Assembly (NCBI GenBank): GCA_037968855.1
Contig: JBBKWH010000064.1
Span: 1 to 21,993 of the forward strand
Origin: JBBKWH01 sp037968855
Lineage (GTDB): Bacteria > Pseudomonadota > Gammaproteobacteria > Pseudomonadales > Moraxellaceae
Reading direction: 5' to 3'
DNA: 21,993 bases
In this document: positions 13,501 to 21,182 of the stretch, in pieces
Layout: each line of letters opens with the position of its first letter
How positions within the stretch are numbered: the stretch's first letter is position 1
Notes under the pieces: generated by a model
What the model was told of the DNA's origin: nothing
Seen by the model: only the letters and a program-made list of their open reading frames with translations
The model's database searches: none
Made by a program: the position numbers and the translations under genes

Positions 13501-16500
13501 TCAGATTGTGTGCAAGTCTTGCAAGCGATACACATCCATCGGCAATTGAATGCCAACGGCCTGACAAACCGCGTCAGCACCGCTGATGGTGGTGGTGTAA
13601 TACACTTTGGCTTGCAGTGCATTGCGACGAATCGAGAACGAGTCTTGCTGTGCTTGCTTGCCTTCGGTGGTGTTAATAATGAGTTGAATCTCACCATTCT
13701 TCAACCGATCCACGATATGCGGACGGCCTTCGGTCACTTTGTTGACCCGCTCACAGGCAATGCCTTGCTCTTTAAGCAGACGATGCGTGCCACCGGTAGC
13801 GACCAACTGAAAGCCCAGTGCAGTCAGCTTACGGGCAATGTCTGGCAGTGCCGCTTTGTCGCTGTCGCGTACCGAAAGGAACGCGCGTTTGACTTCGCCA
13901 TCGACTGGCTTACCGGGTAGGCGCTCGTTACTGCCGAGTACCGCCTTATAAAACGCTTCGCCAAAGGTTTTGCCCACACCCATGACTTCGCCGGTCGTGT
14001 TCATCTCTGGGCCAAGAATAGGGTCGACACCAGGGAATTTGTTGAACGGGAACACCGCTTCTTTGACTGCATAAAAGTCTGGCACGATCTCGCTGGTAAA
14101 GCCTTGCGAGATCAGTGTTTGACCCGCCATACAGCGTGCCGCGATTTTGGCCAACGAAGTGCCAATGCATTTAGACACAAACGGCACAGTACGCGAGGCA
14201 CGTGGGTTGACCTCAAGCACATACACGTCGTTGCCTTTGACCGCAAACTGCACGTTCATCAAGCCAATCACGTTCAGTTCACGCGCCATAGCGATGGTCT
14301 GCGCACGCATCACGTCTTGAATTTCATCAGACAGTGAGTACGGTGGCAGCGAGCAAGCCGAGTCACCGGAGTGAACACCCGCTTGTTCGATGTGCTGCAT
14401 GATACCGCCAATCACCACGTTTTCGCCATCGGACACGCAGTCCACGTCCAATTCAATCGCGTCATCTAATAAACGGTCGAGTAGAACAGGTGAGTCGTTT
14501 GAGGCTTGTACCGCATCACGCAAGTAGCGCTTGAGTTCGTCTTCGTTATAGACGATCTCCATCGCACGACCACCCAACACATAACTTGGGCGAACCACCA
14601 ATGGATAACCGACTTCTGCCGCAGCCATCAAGCCTTCTTCGGCGCTCTTGACGATGCGGTTTGGCGGTTGCAGCAGGTTGAGGCGAATGACCATTTGCTG
14701 AAAACGCTCACGGTCTTCGGCACGGTCAATGGCATCAGGTGATGTACCAATAATTGGCACACCAGCCGCTTCAAGCGCACGGGCCAGTTTCAGCGGGGTT
14801 TGGCCGCCGTACTGGACGATCACGCCTTTGGGCTTTTCAATGCGGACAATTTCTAGCACATCTTCAAGCGTCAACGGCTCAAAGTACAGACGGTCAGAGG
14901 TGTCATAATCGGTCGAGACGGTCTCTGGGTTACAGTTGACCATGATGGTCTCGTAACCGTCATCACGCATGGCAAGCGCCGCATGTACACAGCAATAGTC
15001 AAACTCAATGCCTTGACCAATCCGGTTTGGCCCGCCACCCAACACCATGATTTTGTCACGGGTTGATGGGTTAGCTTCGCACTCGTCTTCATAGGTCGAA
15101 TACATATAGGCGGTGCTGGTCGAGAATTCGGCAGCGCAGGTGTCAACACGCTTATAGACCGGATACACGCCCAAGGCCCAACGACGCTTACGCAATTCTT
15201 TTTGCGACACACCCAGTAAGGTCGCCAGACGTAAATCTGACAAGCCTTTGCGTTTGAGTTGACGCATGGTGTCGGCATTTAAGCCACCAAAGCCCATTTG
15301 ACGCACTTGTTCTTCGGCTTTGACGATGTCTTCAATCTGGACCAAGAACCACGGGTCAATGGCAGTGTATTCAAACACTTGATCAACGCTCATGCCATGA
15401 CGGAACGCATCTGCCACGTACCAAATGCGCTCGGCACCCGGTACTTTAAGCTCTAAGCGTAGTTTGTCTTCGGCATCAGGTGTGCCGACCGCAATTTTTT
15501 CGTCAAAGCCATTCATGCCCACTTCAAGACCGCGCAGTGCTTTTTGCACCGATTCTTGGAAGTTACGGCCAATCGCCATGACTTCACCAACCGACTTCAT
15601 CTGGGTGGTCAATACGGCATCGGCTTGTGGGAACTTCTCGAAGTTAAAGCGAGGAATCTTGGTGACGACGTAGTCAATCGACGGTTCAAAGCTGGCAGGG
15701 GTATTGCCACCAGTGATGTCGTTTTTCAGTTCATCAAGGGTGTAACCCACGGCAAGCTTGGCCGCGATTTTGGCAATTGGGAAACCGGTTGCTTTCGACG
15801 CCAATGCCGATGAACGCGACACACGCGGGTTCATTTCAATCACGACCATTCGGCCTGTGTTCGGGCAAATACCAAACTGGACGTTAGAGCCGCCGGTCTC
15901 AACGCCAATTTCGCGCAGCACCGCAATCGAGGCATTACGCATCAATTGATATTCTTTGTAGGTCAGGGTTTGTGCAGGGGCAACGGTGATCGAGTCGCCG
16001 GTATGCACGCCCATCGGGTCAAAGTTTTCAATCGAGCAGACGATGATGCAGTTGTCGTTTTTGTCACGAACTACTTCCATCTCGTATTCTTTCCAACCAA
16101 TCAACGACTCATCAATGAGCAGTTGTTTGGTCGGCGACAAGTCAAAGCCGCGTTCGCAAATTTCGATAAATTCTTCGCGGTTGTACGCGATGCCGCCACC
16201 CGAACCACCCATGGTGAACGATGGGCGAATGATGCACGGAAAGCCCATGTCGATTTGAATTTTAAATGCTTCTTCCATGTTGCCAGCAACGGCAGCACGT
16301 GGGCATTCCAGACCAATGCGGCGCATGGCTTGGTCAAACAGTTTGCGGTCTTCGGCCATTTCGATGGCGTCTTTGGACGCACCAATCAGCTCGACATTAA
16401 ACTTTTCTAAAATGCCGTTGGCATCAAGCGCCAATGCACAGTTGAGCGCCGTTTGGCCGCCCATGGTGGGCAGTAGGGCATCTGGGCGTTCTTTTTCGAT

Positions 16501-16731
16501 GATCTGGGCAACGGTTTGCCATGTGATCGGTTCGATATAGGTCGAATCGGCCATGCTGGGATCAGTCATGATCGTGGCAGGGTTGGAGTTGACCAAAATA
16601 ACGCGGTAGCCTTCTTCTTTTAAGGCTTTACAGGCTTGCGCGCCGGAGTACTCAAACTCACAGGCTTGGCCGATCACAATCGGGCCTGCACCAATAATCA
16701 GGATGCTTTTAATGTCTGAACGCTTTGGCAT
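13501..16731 (-). CDS. carB: Carbamoyl-phosphate synthase large subunit
   Basis: Synthesises carbamoyl phosphate from bicarbonate, ATP and ammonia delivered by CarA, feeding arginine and pyrimidine synthesis. It has 1076 residues (E. coli 1073), complete. The order is: N-terminal ATP-grasp carboxyphosphate half (start [28 protein letters not shown]-like, with [18 protein letters not shown] near 300), an oligomerisation domain, a second ATP-grasp carbamate half ([34 protein letters not shown]), and a C-terminal MGS-like allosteric domain from about residue 935 ([28 protein letters not shown]). In E. coli that last domain binds UMP and ornithine. The start ATG 16731 is 2 bases after the carA stop, with its AGGAG ribosome site inside the last carA codons, so translation is probably coupled. 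Confidence 0.98.
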   Translation of the reverse strand: [1076 protein letters not shown]

Positions 16732-16733
16732 GA

Positions 16734-17882
16734 TTAGGCTCCTGTCTTCCGAGCCTGCATCAGCTCAATGAAATGATCAAACAACGGCGCACAATCGTGC
16801 GGGCCGGGGCTGGCTTCAGGGTGACCTTGAAAGCTAAACGCGGGCTTGTCGTTGCGATGAATGCCTTGGTTGGAGCCATCAAACAGCGAACGATGGGTCA
16901 CGCGTAAGGTGTCAGGCAAGGTGTTCTCGTCCACCGCAAAACCGTGGTTTTGGCTGGTGATCATCACCACGCCAGTCTCGACGTTTTGCACCGGATGGTT
17001 AGCACCATGGTGGCCAAACTTCATCTTGAGGGTTTTTGCGCCAGAGGCCAGTGCTAACAGTTGATGACCCAAGCAAATACCAAAGACGGGTAGTTCAGTC
17101 CCATCAACAATGGTCTTGATCGCGTCGATAGCATAGGTACACGGCGCAGGATCACCAGGACCGTTGGACAAGAACACGCCGTCTGGGTTCATGGCCAGTA
17201 CATCCGCCGCAGGCGTTTGCGCAGGCACAACCGTGAGGCGGCAACCACGATCCACCAGCATGCGTAGGATGTTGGTCTTCACACCAAAGTCATACGCGAC
17301 CACATGGAATTTTTCGTCGCTTAATGGCGTAAAGCCTTGGTTCAACTGCCACGAACCACTGGTCCATGCAAAGCCTTCTGGGTCACAGCAGACTTTGGCA
17401 AGGTCTAGACCGTTTAAGCCACCAAAGGCACGGGCTTTTTCTAGTGCTACCTCGGCAGTGGCATCAGCACCAGTCAAGATGCAGCCGTTTTGTGCACCTT
17501 TTTCGCGCAGAATACGGGTCAGCTTACGGGTGTCAATATCGGCAATTGCGACGACGTCATGCTGCTTTAAATAGTCATCAAGCGATGCAGTCGAGCGAAA
17601 GTTACTGGCCAATAAAGGCAGATCACGAATGATCAGGCCAGCGGCCCAGACTTTGTGAATACGGCCTGACTCAACGTCTTCGTCGTTGGTGCCAGTATTG
17701 CCAATATGTGGATAGGTCAGAGTGACCATTTGTTGCGCATAACTGGGATCAGTCAGAATTTCCTGATAACCGGTCATGGCGGTGTTAAAAACGACTTCCC
17801 CGACGGTTGAACCGTCTGCCCCGATTGAAGTGCCGTAGAAAATACTTCCATCAGCAAGGGCCAAAATGGCAGGTGCGCGCAA
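16734..17882 (-). CDS. carA: Carbamoyl-phosphate synthase small subunit
   Basis: Class I glutamine amidotransferase subunit that hydrolyses glutamine and channels ammonia to CarB. It has 382 residues, the same as E. coli CarA. The catalytic triad is Cys270 (FGICLGHQ), His354 and Glu356 (FQGHPEASPGP). The N-terminal CPSase_sm domain is typical (GEVVFNTAMTGYQEILTDPSY). The start is TTG at 17882: it has a strong GGAGG seven bases upstream, aligns exactly with the family N-terminus, and no in-frame ATG or GTG exists between it and the upstream stop. A TTG start for carA is also known in E. coli. The leader of about 100 bases contains a mini-ORF and a hairpin and may regulate expression. Confidence 0.97.
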   Translation of the reverse strand: MRAPAILALADGSIFYGTSIGADGSTVGEVVFNTAMTGYQEILTDPSYAQQMVTLTYPHIGNTGTNDEDVESGRIHKVWAAGLIIRDLPLLASNFRSTASLDDYLKQHDVVAIADIDTRKLTRILREKGAQNGCILTGADATAEVALEKARAFGGLNGLDLAKVCCDPEGFAWTSGSWQLNQGFTPLSDEKFHVVAYDFGVKTNILRMLVDRGCRLTVVPAQTPAADVLAMNPDGVFLSNGPGDPAPCTYAIDAIKTIVDGTELPVFGICLGHQLLALASGAKTLKMKFGHHGANHPVQNVETGVVMITSQNHGFAVDENTLPDTLRVTHRSLFDGSNQGIHRNDKPAFSFQGHPEASPGPHDCAPLFDHFIELMQARKTGA

Positions 17883-17927
17883 GCCTAACCTCCAAAAATC
17901 CGGTTATAAAAAAACGAGTAGACATAT

Positions 17928-17951
17928 TTAAGGACAGGGCCGACGGATCAA
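17928..17951 (-). CDS. Possible 7-codon leader peptide upstream of carA
   Basis: On the minus strand a perfect Shine-Dalgarno AAGGAGG (17964-17958) is followed after 6 bases by TTG ATC CGT CGG CCC TGT CCT TAA, encoding M-I-R-R-P-C-P. Two adjacent arginine codons are suggestive because carAB makes an arginine precursor. The ORF sits in a hairpin-forming segment (GGCCAGCG...CGTCGGCC). It could be chance; no downstream attenuator with a U-tract right after a strong stem was found, although a T7 run lies at 17911-17917. Confidence 0.3.
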   Translation of the reverse strand: MIRRPCP

Positions 17952-17991
17952 CGCTGGCCTCCTTGGGTCTGCTCGCTTGAGAATGTGGCAT

Positions 17992-18020
17992 ATTCTACGG
18001 AGGGCTTGGCAATTTGTCCA
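17992..18020 (-). promoter_or_regulatory. Sigma70 promoter of carA
   Basis: The minus strand has -35 TGGACA (18020-18015) and -10 TAGAAT (17997-17992), each 5 of 6 to consensus, with an ideal 17-base spacer. Transcription would start near 17985, leaving a leader of about 100 bases before the TTG start. Confidence 0.75.
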
Positions 18021-18021
18021 T

Positions 18022-18050
18022 GAAAAGCATTCGATATGCGCATGCTTTTC
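18022..18050. promoter_or_regulatory. Inverted repeat next to the carA -35 box
   Basis: GAAAAGCAT (18022-18030) and ATGCTTTTC (18042-18050) form a perfect 9-base inverted repeat with an 11-base spacer. Centres of the half-sites are two helical turns apart. It begins one base upstream of the carA -35 element, a typical operator position for a dimeric regulator. The regulator is not identified. Confidence 0.5.
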
Positions 18051-18305
18051 GGTGAATTGCGGGTTAGAGATGACTAAATGCTAGAGCAATAAGTGCGCCG
18101 TCGTAGTGCATCATTTACAGCAGCGTTACTTCGATCACGTAATCTTACGCATCTCTCTATATTGGCATGTCGGACTACCACACGATTTATCTAGTGGTCA
18201 ATCACACACCACATTAACCTGATTACAGGACGGCGATGCAGCCATCGCTAATCCAATAACCGATTATTGATTGATACCCAAACACAACCTTGTGGAGTAA
18301 AAACG
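18051..18305. other. Intergenic region between divergent carA and the glycine-zipper gene
   Basis: No coding sequence is supported. The only structure noted is a short palindrome GCGATG/CATCGC (18233-18248) about 60 bases before the downstream start. No well-spaced sigma70 promoter was recognised, though one must presumably exist here for the plus-strand gene. Confidence 0.5.
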
Positions 18306-18824
18306 ATGAGCAATGACGTATACGACAACATGGATCGTGACCAGATCAAAAAAATGTCTGAAGACACTCGCGAAGATCTGAATGCTGATCCGATTACTGG
18401 TGAACCTGGTTCACATCCGCTAGGTACAGGCGTAGGTGCAGCTGGTGGTGCAGCAACAGGCGCGGCTATTGGTGCAGTTGGCGGCCCACTGGGTGCTTTG
18501 GCAGGTGGCGCGATTGGTGCAGTAGTTGGTGGACTGGCTGGCCACGCTGCCGGTGAAGCCATTGATCCAACCCACGAAGAAGCCTACTGGCGTGAGGCGC
18601 ACGTTGCCACACCATATTACAATGACACACTGGCCTATGACCGTGACTACGAAGCAGCATATCGCCTCGGCTACGAAAGCCGTCCGCTATATGGCAAAGA
18701 CCATCGCTTTGAAGATGCCGACTCGGATTTAGAGCGTAAGTGGGAAGAAATTAAAGGTGAGTCTCGCTTGAAATGGGAAGAAGCCAAACTTGCGACCAAA
18801 GATGCATGGAATCGTGTGACCTAA
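18306..18824 (+). CDS. Glycine-zipper domain protein
   Basis: A 172-residue protein. Residues about 38-82 form a Gly/Ala-rich glycine-zipper segment (GVGAAGGAATGAAIGAVGG..., with repeated GxxxG spacing) able to insert in or associate with membrane. On either side are hydrophilic acidic regions. The following block EEAYWREAHVATPYYNDTLAYDRDYEAAYRLGYES matches a motif recurrent in stress-associated bacterial hypothetical proteins (WRE...PY...DYE-AYR-GYE). The C-terminus is a charged helix (LERKWEEIKGESRLKWEEAKLATKDAW), rather like CsbD or LEA-type stress proteins. There is no signal peptide. The start ATG 18306 has GGAG nine bases upstream; an upstream in-frame codon at 18267 lacks a ribosome site. 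Function is unknown; a stress-response role is inference. Confidence 0.82.
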   Translation: MSNDVYDNMDRDQIKKMSEDTREDLNADPITGEPGSHPLGTGVGAAGGAATGAAIGAVGGPLGALAGGAIGAVVGGLAGHAAGEAIDPTHEEAYWREAHVATPYYNDTLAYDRDYEAAYRLGYESRPLYGKDHRFEDADSDLERKWEEIKGESRLKWEEAKLATKDAWNRVT

Positions 18825-18851
18825 TCCTGAATGCTTAGTTCTGATGAATGA

Positions 18852-18882
18852 ACAAAAAAGACGCTCAATGCGTCTTTTTTGT
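18852..18882. terminator. Bidirectional terminator
   Basis: AAAAAAGACGC and GCGTCTTTTTT pair around loop TCAAT, with A/T runs on both sides. It lies between the convergent glycine-zipper and DOMON-like genes and can serve both. Confidence 0.9.
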
Positions 18883-18895
18883 ATGTGTACGTGCC

Positions 18896-19474
18896 TTAAC
18901 TGAGCAGCGTGATTGGCCAGATCCAATCATCTGCCTGATGAAAGTCCGCTTGATCTTGGCTGTGCTGCAACGCCCAATAGCTTAATGTCTGGTGTGGATG
19001 CTCAAGCACCGCACACATGCCAATTTGCAAGATTTCGTCGGATGGAAATAACGCGGATAAATCCACGGTTGCTTCTAAGGCATGGTGGCTAATATTGAGT
19101 GCAGTCAGTATCACGCCATTTTCGTGAATCGGCGGCATTTGATTAGGTTGACGATAATGATCAAAACGATAGGCGTTCCACAACCCACGTGGACTAAAAT
19201 TAAGCTCAATATAAGCGGCATGTCCTTGTTGCCGAATAAACGCTTCCATGCAGGTACGTTCCCACAAGTTATCGGCGCGCGGATGAGTCATGCTTAGATG
19301 ATCGGGCCAGATCACTGATCCTGCGGCATGCTCTAGGCGGTAAGACAACACCAATTTATGCCGAGGATAACGGGTAATGCTGACTCGAATGCTTGGTGGA
19401 GCGATCTCGCTGGCCAAGGGTTCGTACGGTTGTAAGTGTTGCGACTGATCGGTGTTGAGGTGTAGTTTTTTCAT
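18896..19474 (-). CDS. DOMON-like domain protein
   Basis: A 192-residue protein that resembles the bacterial 'DOMON-like domain' hypothetical family, a beta-sandwich fold related to carbohydrate- or haem-binding modules. The characteristic block is RADNLWERTCMEAFIRQQGHAAYIELNFSPRGLWNAYRFDHYR at about residues 67-108. The protein continues with a strand-rich half and ends in a Trp-containing tail. No signal peptide or membrane segment is seen, so it is probably cytoplasmic. Ligand and role are unknown. The start ATG 19474 has AAGGA about nine bases upstream. It is divergent from the dodecin gene across a gap with a short hairpin (AGTCG/CGACT). Confidence 0.75.
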   Translation of the reverse strand: MKKLHLNTDQSQHLQPYEPLASEIAPPSIRVSITRYPRHKLVLSYRLEHAAGSVIWPDHLSMTHPRADNLWERTCMEAFIRQQGHAAYIELNFSPRGLWNAYRFDHYRQPNQMPPIHENGVILTALNISHHALEATVDLSALFPSDEILQIGMCAVLEHPHQTLSYWALQHSQDQADFHQADDWIWPITLLS

Positions 19475-19635
19475 GGCCAGGTATCCTTATCTGAATAAAA
19501 GTCACAGTCTGATGCAAGTCGTTGCACGACTCTTGTGTAGATACTGTCTAATTAACAGAGCTTCACCTGATGTTACAAGCCTGCGTGATAGGTTAGTTCA
19601 ACCGCCATACCGGCAGACTATTAAAGGTGAATCAC

Positions 19636-19857
19636 ATGTCGATTGCAAAAAACATTGAAATTAGCAGCACGTCTACTGTTAGCTTTGAAGACGCGATTCA
19701 GCAGGGTATTGCCAAAGTCAGCGAATCAGTCAAAAACGTCAAAGGTGCATGGATTAAAGAGCAAAAAGTCGGCATTGAAGCAGGAAAAATTATTGATTAC
19801 AACGTGATGATGATTGTCAGCTTTGTGATTGAAGATAGCCAAAGCGTCGATCAATAA
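19636..19857 (+). CDS. Dodecin (flavin-binding dodecamer)
   Basis: A 73-residue protein that assembles into hollow 12-mers which bind flavins pairwise and act as flavin storage or buffer. The fold signature is beta-alpha-beta-beta: KNIEISSTSTVSFEDAIQQGIAKVSESVKNVKGAWIKEQKV, with the conserved Trp39 that stacks on flavin, then IDYNVMMIVSFVIED. The start ATG 19636 is preferred because AAAGGTGA lies seven bases upstream; a GTG at 19627 overlaps that site. A bidirectional terminator follows. Confidence 0.93.
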   Translation: MSIAKNIEISSTSTVSFEDAIQQGIAKVSESVKNVKGAWIKEQKVGIEAGKIIDYNVMMIVSFVIEDSQSVDQ

Positions 19858-19871
19858 GCGGTACTAGAACT

Positions 19872-19902
19872 AAAAAAGCGACTCGATTGAGTCGCTTTTT
19901 TT
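19872..19902. terminator. Bidirectional terminator
   Basis: GCGACTC/GAGTCGC forms a 7-bp stem with loop GATT, extended by A6 and T7 runs. It lies between the convergent dodecin and yhbY genes. Confidence 0.92.
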
Positions 19903-19938
19903 ATGAGTGTGTCATTTGCTCTACGGCTGATTGTGTGT

Positions 19939-20262
19939 TTAGTCAGCCAAATGAGAGTAACGAACCAAGTTAGACAAATCTTGATTGGGCTTGCTGGCTT
20001 TTTTGAAGATCAAGGCCATTTTGCCAACTTGCTGAACCAGCTGAGCACCAGTGGCGTCACAAAGCCCCTGAATTAAGGCGGCACGTTCTTGGCGATCTTC
20101 ACCAAATACTTTGATTTTGATGAGCTCGTGGTCGCCAAGGGCGCGAGAGCATTCTTCTAAAACGCCTTCGCTTAAGCCATTGTTGCCCAGCATGACGACG
20201 GGATTAAGGGCGTGGCCGATCCGGCGTAGACGTTTGCGTTCCTGATTGGACAAAGCGGGCAT
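19939..20262 (-). CDS. yhbY: YhbY-type RNA-binding protein (CRM domain)
   Basis: A 107-residue single CRM-domain protein that associates with pre-50S ribosomal particles. It begins LSNQERKRLRRIGHALNPVVMLGNNGLSEGVLEE, with the family GxxG-like loop (MLGNNGLSEG), then LGDHELIKIKVFG and GAQLVQQVGKMALIFKK. The start at 20262 is chosen over an in-frame ATG at 20325 because it matches the usual family start (MPALSNQER) and the extra 21 residues have no family resemblance. It is divergent from rlmE with a gap of 141 bases; TACAAT on the minus strand (20308-20303) is a possible -10 box. The pairing of a ribosome-assembly protein with the 23S methyltransferase rlmE and ftsH is common in gammaproteobacteria. 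Confidence 0.93.
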   Translation of the reverse strand: MPALSNQERKRLRRIGHALNPVVMLGNNGLSEGVLEECSRALGDHELIKIKVFGEDRQERAALIQGLCDATGAQLVQQVGKMALIFKKASKPNQDLSNLVRYSHLAD

Positions 20263-20403
20263 GACAACAACCTGTAAAATGCGCATATAAACTGAACCGA
20301 CTATTGTAGCGCATTTGCTGGTCATACAACCTGCGAGTCGATCAGCTTTTGCCGTAGAATAGTGTATTCGTCATCTTTTTCGCTTGTACGAGGCACTCTT
20401 CGC

Positions 20404-21048
20404 ATGGTTACCCGCATTACCAACAAAAAACTCTCCAAGAGTAGCAAGACTTGGATGCAAGAGCATTTGGATGATCCGTTTGTTAAACGCGCGCAAAAAG
20501 ACGGTTATCGCGCACGTGCGGCGTACAAGCTGCTTGAGATTAACGAGAAGTACAAAATCATTAAAGCGGGCATGACCGTGGTGGATTTGGGCGCAGCACC
20601 GGGCAGTTGGTCGCAAATCGCTGGTCGTTTGGTCGGTGATCATGGTTTGTTGGTGGCATCGGATATTTTGCCGATGGATGCGTTGCCGGATGTGACGTTT
20701 TTGCAGGGTGATTTTCGCGAGCAAGAAGTGTTTGATCAGTTACTTGAAATTTTAGATGGTCGTGAAGTTGATCTTGTAATTTGTGATATGGCCCCCAATA
20801 CATCAGGTAACCCCGCTGTCGATCAGCCACGCATGATGTATCTGTGTGAACTCGCGCTGGATTTTGCATCGCGCGTGCTGGGGCCAAAGGGTCAGTTTTT
20901 GGTTAAAACGTTTCAGGGTGAAGGGTACGACGAATACAGAAAGTTATTCGGTGAGCAGTTTAAAGTGATCAAAGGGGTCAAACCTCAAGCCTCACGTGCA
21001 CGCTCCCGCGAAATGTATTTGCTTGGACAATCCCGTCGAATGCCTTGA
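20404..21048 (+). CDS. rlmE: 23S rRNA (uridine-2'-O)-methyltransferase RlmE (FtsJ/RrmJ)
   Basis: Methylates the 2'-OH of U2552 in the 23S rRNA A-loop late in 50S assembly. It has 214 residues (E. coli 209). The SAM-binding motif is VVDLGAAPGSWSQ (59-71). The catalytic K-D-K-E tetrad is visible at Lys42 (AAYKL), Asp128 (CDMAPN), Lys168 (FLVKTFQGEG) and Glu203 (SREMYL), each offset by 4 from E. coli. The start ATG 20404 gives the standard N-terminus; the ribosome site is weak (GAGG about 10 bases upstream). TAGAAT at 20355-20360 could be its -10 box. It is followed by a hairpin terminator, then ftsH. Confidence 0.96.
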   Translation: MVTRITNKKLSKSSKTWMQEHLDDPFVKRAQKDGYRARAAYKLLEINEKYKIIKAGMTVVDLGAAPGSWSQIAGRLVGDHGLLVASDILPMDALPDVTFLQGDFREQEVFDQLLEILDGREVDLVICDMAPNTSGNPAVDQPRMMYLCELALDFASRVLGPKGQFLVKTFQGEGYDEYRKLFGEQFKVIKGVKPQASRARSREMYLLGQSRRMP

Positions 21049-21083
21049 AAAAATGCCAAATATGACCGTTTGGAACATTTTTT
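21048..21083 (+). terminator. Hairpin terminator after rlmE
   Basis: AAAAAATG pairs with CATTTTTT and CCAAA with TTTGG, with a 2-base bulge and an 8-base loop. The stem begins at the last base of the rlmE stop codon and ends in T6. It is relatively A/U-rich, so some read-through into ftsH is likely. Confidence 0.6.
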
Positions 21084-21182
21084 GACAATACCTGTCGACA
21101 TGGTCGCGTTGTCAGGGTTGCCGCTAGTCGGCAATGGCGTTATGTTGCCATGTGGCCTTAAAATATATGGGAAGAAAGCCTT

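Noticed and set aside
18248..18562. Minus-strand Pro/Ala-rich ORF opposite the glycine-zipper gene
   Set aside because: Its composition is the direct mirror of Gly/Ala-rich codons on the plus strand, and the plus-strand gene has the ribosome site and family resemblance.
21082..21110. TTGACA at 21082 as a -35 box for ftsH
   Set aside because: The hexamer is perfect, but no acceptable -10 sequence lies 16-18 bases downstream, and it overlaps the U-tract of the rlmE terminator.
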